Of a DNA stretch of 10,956 nt, positions 1 through 6,025 are shown piece after piece (position 1 is the first letter of the stretch; each line of letters opens with the position of its first letter). The stretch covers positions 1-10,956 of the forward strand of contig JAKJEU010000029.1 of the NCBI GenBank assembly GCA_022705265.1, given 5' to 3'. The notes beneath the pieces were generated by a model that saw nothing but the letters and a program-made list of their open reading frames with translations, did no database searches and was not told the origin of the DNA. The translations under genes and the position numbers were made by a program. The DNA is from Pseudomonadota bacterium. Its GTDB lineage: Bacteria > Pseudomonadota > Alphaproteobacteria > JAKJEU01.

Positions 1-1707
1 ATGTCTTCAAGTATAACAAATTCTGGTTACTTTGTATTAAAAGAAGATGGTAGAGATAAGTTTAAAACAACATCAGAAAATGCTCAAGGCGGTTCTATGT
101 ACTTTGCTAATCGCAATAATTTTGCTCAATTATCTTCAAATATAAATACTAATAAGACTGTTGAGATTGAATCAATCAAAAATGGGCAAGTCGGCGGTAA
201 TATGATTGTTTCTAATCCTCATAACGCTGGTAAAATTGAGGTTACTGCTAATTATTCTACATCAAGTCCTGCTCAGAATGGACCAGGTCTTCTCGCAACT
301 AATAGAAGAGATTTAAATACAGTTAAGTTGCATACTAATGCGACAGGAAATACATCTAACTCAGCTGGTGGTAGTTTGATTTTATCAAATACAGTTGGCG
401 GAACTCAAACTCGTGCAGAACTTCTTACAAGTTCTAATCAAGAAGGTACTGGTAATGGTGGTACTTTGGCGATGTATAGTGGTACATCAAGAAATATTCT
501 TGCATCTGCAAAGGGGCCAAATGCAAGTGGTTGGATGTCTGTAAGTCGAGGTAGTTCAAGAGGGGTTGATATCTTTGGTGATTATAATGGTAGAGGTGCT
601 GGTGTCATTTTGACTAATGGTGAAAACTCTAATAATACAGGTCTTGCAACAAGCGTATCAAAGGTTGAAATGTTGGCTGGAGGTCAATACAATGCATCAA
701 CATTTAATTCGCCAGTTGTTACCGTAAGAGGTAGTGATAGAGATTCGAATGTAAGTATTTATGGTAATATTAATCAAAGTAACTCTGTATTAGCAGCAGC
801 TTCAAGAAAAGGTGGCGGTATTTCATTTAGAGATACAGCTGGTAATGAAGATACTTTCTTAGTTGGTAATAATAATACGCCTAATGGTGCTGGTGGTTGG
901 GCTAGAATCGGTAATAATGGATCGCAAGGTGTTGATATCTATGCTGATCACAGCGGACAAGGTGCAAAAATGTATGTTGGTGGTGGGGTTAATTTCCATT
1001 CAAGTTTTAATGGTAATAATAATCCGTCTATGATTACTGCAAGTGATTTAAGAGCATCTGCAAAAGTTAAAGTTGGTGGTGGAAGTGGTGCTGCTGGTTC
1101 TGTTTCTGCTAATACTGTAAAGACTTTGGTTTTAAGTGCAAATAGTTTTAATAACAAAGGTGGTGGTTATATCGGAAATTTCCTTTTTGAACATATAAGA
1201 CCACATATGGGAAGCTATGCTAGTGCTCCTACTAAAATCGGACATTGGAGATGTATTGTTTCGGAAAAAAACTGCCCTATTTATAATAACCAAGGTGAAA
1301 TCATCGATTATGTTGGTGCTGAAAGTTATGCAACATGGGGAAAACATAGTGACGTGTTCGCTGGTCGTGTTCATGACTATTCTTTATATGCATATGGTGA
1401 AATAACTGTTGATGGGTTTAATTATTCTCATACAAACGATGCAAGACATTTCGGTGAATACGATGTTTGGAGTAGGCCAAGACATACTGTACTTAGCGGT
1501 AATAGGCTTCAAACTCAAAAAGGTGTTATGGAAGGACCTTTCTCGGACTCTCAAAAACACTCATATATGACACAATGGCATGATAATTTAAGTGGCAGAA
1601 ATGATGATGGTCCATGGTCAAAGTGGCAAGCGAATGAATTGTTCCCAGGTCAAACATATTCAGACCAAGTTCCTAGTACATGGAATGGACAAGATCCTAA
1701 CTATTAA
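1..1707 (+). CDS. Glycine/asparagine-rich repeat protein, fibre-like, probably partial at the 5' side
   Basis: I do not recognise this protein as a named family. The frame is open from base 1, where an ATG happens to sit, so the true start may lie upstream; no ribosome binding site can be checked. As seen (568 residues) it has no signal peptide or membrane segment. Residues about 30-330 are a chain of imperfect repeats of roughly 23-36 residues, each with Gly-Gly, alternating hydrophobic residues, an Asn/Arg/Gly turn and a second alternating stretch. This pattern suggests beta-hairpin rungs of a fibrous, perhaps trimeric, shaft. Residues about 386-568 form a different, aromatic-rich C-terminal part with seven Trp (first W416, last W561) and only two Cys (C418, C425). 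This layout of thin repetitive shaft plus C-terminal knob is typical of phage tail fibres and some surface adhesins, but the assignment is inference. Codon use leans heavily on GGT and AAT, unlike the Lys/Ile/Leu-rich neighbours. The gene ends at TAA, followed by a strong terminator. Confidence 0.75.
   Translation: MSSSITNSGYFVLKEDGRDKFKTTSENAQGGSMYFANRNNFAQLSSNINTNKTVEIESIKNGQVGGNMIVSNPHNAGKIEVTANYSTSSPAQNGPGLLATNRRDLNTVKLHTNATGNTSNSAGGSLILSNTVGGTQTRAELLTSSNQEGTGNGGTLAMYSGTSRNILASAKGPNASGWMSVSRGSSRGVDIFGDYNGRGAGVILTNGENSNNTGLATSVSKVEMLAGGQYNASTFNSPVVTVRGSDRDSNVSIYGNINQSNSVLAAASRKGGGISFRDTAGNEDTFLVGNNNTPNGAGGWARIGNNGSQGVDIYADHSGQGAKMYVGGGVNFHSSFNGNNNPSMITASDLRASAKVKVGGGSGAAGSVSANTVKTLVLSANSFNNKGGGYIGNFLFEHIRPHMGSYASAPTKIGHWRCIVSEKNCPIYNNQGEIIDYVGAESYATWGKHSDVFAGRVHDYSLYAYGEITVDGFNYSHTNDARHFGEYDVWSRPRHTVLSGNRLQTQKGVMEGPFSDSQKHSYMTQWHDNLSGRNDDGPWSKWQANELFPGQTYSDQVPSTWNGQDPNY
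88..984 (+). repeat. About ten imperfect protein-level repeats (beta-rich shaft)
   Basis: Repeat starts can be placed near residues 30, 65, 94, 123, 153, 176, 199, 236, 271 and 298 of the first protein. Most begin Gly-Gly, Gly-Pro-Gly or Gly-Trp, followed by a short strand of alternating hydrophobic residues, a turn with Asn or Gly, and a second strand. The two best-conserved units, residues 176-200 and 298-322, share Gly-Trp, Gly-Val-Asp-Ile, Asp and Gly-x-Gly-Ala. They share the 10-base DNA string GTTGATATCT at 565-574 and 931-940 in the same frame. The other units have diverged too far to align at DNA level by eye. Confidence 0.6.
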
Positions 1708-1723
1708 TGCTTAAATAAAAATG

Positions 1724-1755
1724 AAAAGAGGGGATTAAATATCCTCTCTTTTTTT
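1724..1755 (+). terminator. Rho-independent terminator of the fibre-like gene
   Basis: The 5' arm AAAAGAGGGGAT (1724-1735) pairs with ATCCTCTCTTTT (1741-1752) through one G-T wobble, around a 5-base loop. The 3' arm runs directly into a T tract on the plus strand. It lies 17 bases after the TAA of the upstream gene. Confidence 0.85.
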
Positions 1756-1760
1756 AATGA

Positions 1761-1797
1761 TAAAAAAAGAGGCATGATTTTTATATCTGCCTCTTTT
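1761..1797 (-). terminator. Rho-independent terminator of the LOG-family gene (minus strand)
   Basis: AAAAGAGGCA (1765-1774) and TGCCTCTTTT (1788-1797) form a perfect 10-bp stem around a 13-base loop. Read on the minus strand, the stem is followed by a run of seven T, as expected for a terminator 27 bases past the LOG-family stop codon. The plus-strand side also has T-rich flanking sequence, so it may back up the first hairpin and act in both directions. Confidence 0.8.
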
Positions 1798-1824
1798 GTT
1801 TTATTGATTTTAAGTATTATTATT

Positions 1825-2607
1825 TTATGCTTTTACTTTTTTGAATTTGCTTAAAATTTTTCTTACCACATTTTGTTTTTTTGGTTGTTTTTTTATGCTT
1901 TCTTCTTTTATGTTTGCCATTTCAATCAATTTTTCAACTGCTTCAACCGCTGTGTTAAGGATTTTGAAATGTCTGAAATCTTTTTCATTTGTAAAACCGT
2001 GAGAAATTTTATGATTAATCGTATCAATTACTTTATCAAAAATTCCTTTTGTATTTACAACAACTAATGGAAGTGAAGGTCCATTATATTCTTTTTTCAA
2101 AGCTGATGCTTTGATTGATTGTTCTTGATTTCTTGCAATAACTTCATAAATTTCATCGTCAGTACCAGTACCACCAGGCAAAGCAACCGCTCCGATAACC
2201 TCGATTTTCTTTAAAAATCTTATGGCTTTACGGTTTGTTTCTTTGCTTAATCTTATGTCAGAAAGCCCTTCTTTACCAGTCATCATAAGATGTTTTCTTG
2301 CAGGTAATCCTTTGGTTATTATTTGATGGTCTGCAATTCCTTTTGATTCATTTCCATAAGCTCTATCGACTATTAAAAAGTCTTCGGTAGATATTTCAAC
2401 AACTGTACCGCCATTTTTTTTAAAAGAAGACGCAAAAGCACCCATAACACCATCAGAAGAGCCACCGTAAATTAATATTTCGACACCACTTGATTTAAGT
2501 TCTTGCCCCAATTTTTTTGCTTCTTCAACGAATAAAGAGTCGTTACCACTTTTTGAGCCACCAAAAACAACAACCGCTTTATTTTTAGAATTGTTTAAAT
2601 TAATCAC
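1825..2607 (-). CDS. LOG family / Rossmann-fold nucleotide-binding protein
   Basis: This 260-residue protein belongs to the LOG ('lysine decarboxylase-like') superfamily. Characterised LOG members release cytokinin-type bases or ribose-5-phosphate from nucleoside monophosphates. Visible motifs are GGSKSG (16-21), GGSSDGVMG (48-56), the R-K pair in ARKHLMM (R104, K105) and PGGTGTDDE (144-152, with E152), covering the nucleotide-binding loop and catalytic Arg/Glu. The R-to-E distance is 48 residues, clearly more than the roughly 23 I remember for compact LOG enzymes, so a helical insertion (about 110-134) sits between the catalytic motifs. The last 20 residues are a Lys-rich tail. The start is GTG at 2607: an in-frame TGA lies two codons upstream, no in-frame ATG occurs until residue 55, and AGAGG sits 6 bases before it. 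The gene has its own strong promoter and a terminator. Exact substrate unknown; residues after PGGTGT fit a phosphoribohydrolase, but this is inference. Confidence 0.85.
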   Translation of the reverse strand: MINLNNSKNKAVVVFGGSKSGNDSLFVEEAKKLGQELKSSGVEILIYGGSSDGVMGAFASSFKKNGGTVVEISTEDFLIVDRAYGNESKGIADHQIITKGLPARKHLMMTGKEGLSDIRLSKETNRKAIRFLKKIEVIGAVALPGGTGTDDEIYEVIARNQEQSIKASALKKEYNGPSLPLVVVNTKGIFDKVIDTINHKISHGFTNEKDFRHFKILNTAVEAVEKLIEMANIKEESIKKQPKKQNVVRKILSKFKKVKA

Positions 2608-2644
2608 ATTTCACCTCTTTAAAAATAATAACCAAAACCTATTA

Positions 2645-2674
2645 ATTATATTATAAAAAGGGCTAATTTGTCAA
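2645..2674 (-). promoter_or_regulatory. Sigma-70-type promoter for the LOG-family gene
   Basis: On the minus strand there is a perfect -35 TTGACA (2674-2669), an 18-base spacer and a perfect -10 TATAAT (2650-2645). A second TATAAT overlaps at 2655-2650 but its spacing is too short. The -35 box overlaps the last sense codons of hdaA; the hdaA stop codon (2665-2663) lies in the spacer. Transcription would start near 2638, leaving a leader of about 30 bases before the GTG start. Confidence 0.7.
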
Positions 2675-3262
2675 TATTTCCTTTACAAAACTGATGGTTA
2701 TCTTCCTTTTTAATTGGACAGATTTATCGGAAATTTCGCCAATAAGTTTTGATAAAAAATTAAAAGAGCGTTCTGAATGTTTTGCAATATATTTTATTAC
2801 ATGAGGTTTTGGTAAAATGCCTCTGTCAATGAATTGCTTTATTATGATGGCATTGATAAGGTTATCATCTGGGTTTTCGATGGTAACAGTATTTTGAGCA
2901 TTAAGTCTTGATTTTAAATCAGGAGATTTAATTTTTAAATTTACAGGAGAAATTTTGGTGGTAATCAAAACTTTTTCATTAAGTCGGTTAAGTTGGTGAA
3001 AAAGAATTTCTTCATTAATATTTTCATCAATGTTTTCGAAAATTTTGATATTTTTGTCTCTTTCTTTTAAAACATGGCAAAGATGAGTTTTTCCACACTC
3101 TTTTGGGCCAATAATAATCAAAGCAGGAGTATTCCAATTCGGATAATTATCGACCATATTGACCGCAATTTCATTAGATTGGCTTACAAAGAAATTCTCT
3201 CTATTATATGCTTTACGATATGAAAGGGGTAAGAGTAATTGATAAGAGTTATTTTGATTCAT
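2663..3262 (-). CDS. hdaA: HdaA, DnaA-inactivating Hda homologue
   Basis: Hda proteins bind the sliding clamp and stimulate ATP hydrolysis by DnaA, preventing re-initiation of replication. The start chosen is the ATG at 3262 (199 residues): it places the clamp-binding motif QLLLPL at residues 8-13, matching the QL-x-LPL motif of E. coli Hda. The frame is open further upstream to 3325, but that would add a hydrophobic stretch read from inside the permease gene. Walker A is GPKECGKTHL (52-61). A Walker B-like strand ends in FENID (75-79) with Glu where Asp is usual. Sensor-region PDLKSRL (114-120), ERSFNFL and a C-terminus RKITISFVKEIL closely resemble E. coli Hda. Only about 18 residues separate the Walker A Lys from the Walker B-like strand, much shorter than in E. 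coli Hda. The gene overlaps the permease gene by 14 bases, implying translational coupling. It ends in TAG, the only TAG stop in the window. Confidence 0.88.
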   Translation of the reverse strand: MNQNNSYQLLLPLSYRKAYNRENFFVSQSNEIAVNMVDNYPNWNTPALIIIGPKECGKTHLCHVLKERDKNIKIFENIDENINEEILFHQLNRLNEKVLITTKISPVNLKIKSPDLKSRLNAQNTVTIENPDDNLINAIIIKQFIDRGILPKPHVIKYIAKHSERSFNFLSKLIGEISDKSVQLKRKITISFVKEILTN

Positions 3263-4292
3263 AAAGCGAGCTTTTGAAATATACGGAAATAGCAAAACGA
3301 ACCAAAACACCAACAGCAGCAGCAACAGGAAGTGAAATTAAAACTCCAACAAACCCAAAAAGAGTACCTCCTGCGAGTAATGCAAAAATAACCCAAACTG
3401 GATGTAATTTTACTTTGTCACCAACAAGCATAGGTATTAATAAATTACTTTCACAAAGTTGAGAAATCGCAAATATAACGCAAACAGCAATCGGTTTGAA
3501 ATAATCAGTGTCACTTGTCATCGATGCAATTGCGAGCAAAAGGCTTGTGATAAAGCCCACAGACCAACCAACATAAGGTATAAAAGTTATAAATCCACAA
3601 AAAATTCCAAGCAAAAGTCCAAATTCAAAACCAATTAATGATAAAGTAATACTGTAATAACAAGCAATTATTAAACAAACCATTGATTGTCCACGGATAA
3701 AACCGTTAATCATTATGTCCATGTCTTTTAACAAATTTATTATGGTGTTTCGATGAGAAACAGGAAGAAGAGCCTTTATTTGGTTGGTAAAGGAATGGAA
3801 ATCTTTTAACATATAAAAAGCAACGACCGGAGTAATGAATATAAGAGATAATATATTAAATAATGCAATTCCTTGTTTAAATATGTTTTTAATTACACCG
3901 ATTGTAAATTTTACAGCCTCATTAGCATTATCAATAAAAAAGTTTTTGAATCTTTCAATTATTTCTTCTGGAAAATATTCCGAAGCTCTTTTGATAAATT
4001 CGGCTGTATATAAAGGTAAATTAGATGAAAATTTTAATATTTGATCTCGTAAAAGAGGAACAACAATAATCAATGCAAGAATAAAAATAAGCGTGCATAT
4101 GATCGATACAATAGTTGTCGCAGTAGTTCTTGAAAGTTTATATTTTTGAAGTTTTGTAACAATAGGGTCAACAAGATAAGCAAGCAATATTCCAGCAACA
4201 AAAGGAAGCAAGATATTTTTAAGAAGTCCTATTGTAAAGACGAAAAAAGCTATAACAAGAATCCATATCATTAATTTTTGAGCTTTATTCAT
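3249..4292 (-). CDS. AI-2E family transporter (PerM/TqsA-like permease)
   Basis: This is a 347-residue polytopic inner-membrane protein of the AI-2E exporter/PerM family; the family includes E. coli TqsA, implicated in autoinducer-2 export, and Na+/H+ antiporter-like members, so the substrate cannot be named here. Hydrophobic segments lie near residues 8-24, 28-45, 58-80, 145-161, 203-222, 225-255, 265-283 and 298-336. The long soluble stretch (about 81-140), the FIPYVG motif (237-242), E281 in the QLCESNLLIP segment and the GDKVKLHPVWVIFALLAGG segment (291-309) are family hallmarks. Length is normal for the family. It begins 5 bases after the DUF2066 stop and its 3' end overlaps hdaA by 14 bases, so it is in the middle of a tightly coupled operon. 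In alphaproteobacteria, from memory, this permease frequently lies next to hdaA; no functional link is established by the sequence. Confidence 0.9.
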   Translation of the reverse strand: MNKAQKLMIWILVIAFFVFTIGLLKNILLPFVAGILLAYLVDPIVTKLQKYKLSRTTATTIVSIICTLIFILALIIVVPLLRDQILKFSSNLPLYTAEFIKRASEYFPEEIIERFKNFFIDNANEAVKFTIGVIKNIFKQGIALFNILSLIFITPVVAFYMLKDFHSFTNQIKALLPVSHRNTIINLLKDMDIMINGFIRGQSMVCLIIACYYSITLSLIGFEFGLLLGIFCGFITFIPYVGWSVGFITSLLLAIASMTSDTDYFKPIAVCVIFAISQLCESNLLIPMLVGDKVKLHPVWVIFALLAGGTLFGFVGVLISLPVAAAVGVLVRFAISVYFKSSLYESK

Positions 4293-4297
4293 GAATT

Positions 4298-5404
4298 TTA
4301 TTCTTTCAAATTAGAGTCATCTTCTTTTATATATGTTATTTCATAAATATCATCTGAAACAAGTTTTATTTCAAGTTCTTTTTCATTAAGAGAGGTTGAA
4401 AGGTTATCTAACCCATCAGCAAACCAAAGTTCGATTTGAGCTTTATCCTTTTTAATTGCTTTAAGTTCGATTTTGGTTATGGTCGCAATTTCTTTTAATT
4501 TGGATTCGATATTAAGCCAATCAGAAATGCTTGATAAAGGCACGACAACGGTTAAAAAAGTATCATCAGCAATGTTGATAGAGTGAGAATCTCTGTAATT
4601 GCTTTCGGTCTTTAATATGTAATTTTTAACAATAGTTTTCAAAGCACTGGCAAGATCGTTTTTATAAGAATAATTAAGTTGAATTACTTCTTTTTCAACA
4701 CCATTTTCATATTTTATAGCTTTAAATTTTAATCGGTTGCCTAAGTCTTTGATTTCTGCAATTATTACACCACCATTGGCATTATAAAGTTTTTGCCAAT
4801 TTAAAAAAGCATCTTTGTTTATGCTTAAAATGTCTTTGATATCGATATTTTTTATATCTTCTTCGTTGCCTTCTGGAATTATCAAAGGAATTACAGAATA
4901 ATCCGCCATAATCCATGCTTTTGCCCAAGAATTTAAAGATTCCCACAAAAATACTTCGTTGGATTGGCTGTAATAAAGAGGGAGGAGGAGATAAGGCTTT
5001 GATGGAGCTTGGACAAAGGAAACGCCTAAATCTTTTAAATATTTTTTAATTGATTCTGGTTTGTATCTTATATCAAGGTTTGCGATATATCTTACTTTTG
5101 ATGTTTTTTCATCAGAAACGCTTATATCTTGAACCATATCAGAAATAATTTCATCAGGAACCTCAGGAAGATTTTCAAAATCCTTTGGTGCTACTATTCT
5201 TTCTAATACTTTAAAAAGCCCCAAAGATTGACCATTGGCTATGGCTTGTTTTCTTGCTAATGTAGCATCTTTGTCAACAGCATCCACACTAATGGATAAA
5301 GCAGAAAACATAGCATCGTTATCCAATGCCATGCTCTGCTTTACATAAGTCGATATAGTTATTAATAAAGTTAATATTAATAATTTTATATATTTCTTAT
5401 CCAA
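4298..5404 (-). CDS. DUF2066 domain-containing exported protein
   Basis: The protein matches the DUF2066 family (function unknown): an N-terminal half with the pattern Val-Asp-Ala ... Ala-Arg-x-x-Ala-Ile, then EKTSKVRYIANLDI and ...SKPYLLLPLYY, WESLNSWAKAW and VIPLIIPEGNEEDI. I prefer a TTG start at 5404 (368 residues). It gives a compact signal peptide: basic MDKKYIK, a Leu/Ile core and a likely cleavage after SMA (residues 23-25), so the mature protein would be periplasmic or outer-membrane associated. The first in-frame ATG is at 5449 and would give 383 residues, but it lies 53 bases inside ndk and its extra residues merely read the conserved ndk C-terminus in another frame. With TTG the overlap with ndk is only 8 bases, typical of coupled genes. 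Neighbours are ndk upstream and the PerM-type permease 5 bases downstream. Family assignment is confident; role is unknown. Confidence 0.82.
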   Translation of the reverse strand: MDKKYIKLLILTLLITISTYVKQSMALDNDAMFSALSISVDAVDKDATLARKQAIANGQSLGLFKVLERIVAPKDFENLPEVPDEIISDMVQDISVSDEKTSKVRYIANLDIRYKPESIKKYLKDLGVSFVQAPSKPYLLLPLYYSQSNEVFLWESLNSWAKAWIMADYSVIPLIIPEGNEEDIKNIDIKDILSINKDAFLNWQKLYNANGGVIIAEIKDLGNRLKFKAIKYENGVEKEVIQLNYSYKNDLASALKTIVKNYILKTESNYRDSHSINIADDTFLTVVVPLSSISDWLNIESKLKEIATITKIELKAIKKDKAQIELWFADGLDNLSTSLNEKELEIKLVSDDIYEITYIKEDDSNLKE

Positions 5405-5819
5405 CAATCTCAGTCTCGCTAAAGAAAAAATTAATTTCCTTTGCTGCATTTTCTAAACTGTCAGAACCGTGTACAGAGTTTGCTTCAACGCTTTCAGCAA
5501 ATTCTTTACGAATAGTACCTTCTTCGGCAGCAGCAGGGTTAGTAGCACCCATAATTTTACGGTTTTTTGCAACGGCATCTTCGCCTTCTAAAACTTGAAC
5601 AACAACAGGTCCAGAAATCATAAAGCTTACCAAGTCATTGTAAAAAGGACGCTCTTTGTGGACAGCGTAAAAAGCTTCTGCTTCTGATTTAGTCAAAAGC
5701 ATTCTTTTTTGAGCAACGATTCTAAGACCGTTATCTTCGAACTTTGTATTGATTTTGCCAGTTAAGTTTCTTTTAGTTGCGTCTGGTTTAATGATTGATA
5801 AAGTTCTTTCTTTAGCCAT
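5397..5819 (-). CDS. ndk: Nucleoside diphosphate kinase
   Basis: Ndk transfers the gamma phosphate of ATP to (d)NDPs via a phosphohistidine, balancing (d)NTP pools in the cytoplasm. The 140-residue length is standard. The catalytic His is H117 in NSVHGSDS (114-121), and the N-terminal ERTLSIIKPDA (4-14) with K11, the nucleotide-binding IMGATNP (89-95) and GTIRKEF (101-107) are all present, so the enzyme should be active. The C-terminus EINFFF...EIVG is a form common in alphaproteobacteria. ATG at 5819 is supported by an AAGAGG ribosome binding site five bases upstream. The gene lies 64 bp downstream of tRNA-Leu without an evident terminator or separate strong promoter between them, and it overlaps the preferred start of the DUF2066 gene, so it probably heads the ndk-DUF2066-permease-hdaA cluster. 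Confidence 0.98.
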   Translation of the reverse strand: MAKERTLSIIKPDATKRNLTGKINTKFEDNGLRIVAQKRMLLTKSEAEAFYAVHKERPFYNDLVSFMISGPVVVQVLEGEDAVAKNRKIMGATNPAAAEEGTIRKEFAESVEANSVHGSDSLENAAKEINFFFSETEIVG

Positions 5820-5883
5820 CGTATCCTCTTAAAAATAAATTGTAATTGTGAATGATTAATGTTTTCATCGAATAAATAAAAGA

Positions 5884-5970
5884 TGGTGCCCCTAGCCGGA
5901 GTCGAACCAGCACACTCGCAGGAGTAACAGATTTTGAGTCTGTCGCGTCTACCAATTTCGCCATAAGGGC
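5884..5970 (-). tRNA. tRNA-Leu (anticodon CAA)
   Basis: The minus strand folds as a class II tRNA of 87 nt including an encoded CCA. The acceptor stem GCCCTTA (5970-5964) pairs with TAGGGGC (5894-5888) with one G-T pair, followed by discriminator A and CCA. The anticodon stem CAGA/TCTG encloses loop CTCAAAA, giving anticodon CAA, which reads Leu codon TTG. A long variable arm (ACTC-CTGC-GAGT) and the T-loop GGTTCGACTCC are present. The CAA anticodon and long variable arm make Leu secure. Confidence 0.97.
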
Positions 5971-5986
5971 AACGAAAACATTATGA

Positions 5987-6014
5987 ATAATACTATATTT
6001 TTTTAATTCGTCAA
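5987..6014 (-). promoter_or_regulatory. Promoter of tRNA-Leu
   Basis: The minus strand carries -35 TTGACG (6014-6009), a 16-base spacer and -10 TATTAT (5992-5987). Sixteen bases separate the -10 box from the mature tRNA 5' end, leaving a short leader. No terminator hairpin is visible after the parE stop or after the tRNA, so this promoter may also serve ndk and the genes beyond it. Confidence 0.6.
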
Positions 6015-6025
6015 CTGTTTTTTTA

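Noticed and set aside
948..1405. Short open frames overlapping the fibre-like gene on both strands
   Set aside because: Low-complexity shadows of the repeat coding sequence with no supporting start signals.
1..1707. Variable protein of a diversity-generating retroelement
   Set aside because: No reverse transcriptase, template repeat or C-type lectin signature near the C-terminus can be seen.
3263..3325. Longer start for hdaA at 3325 adding a hydrophobic leader
   Set aside because: The extra residues are the end of the permease gene in another frame, and the clamp-binding motif fixes the start at the ATG at 3262.
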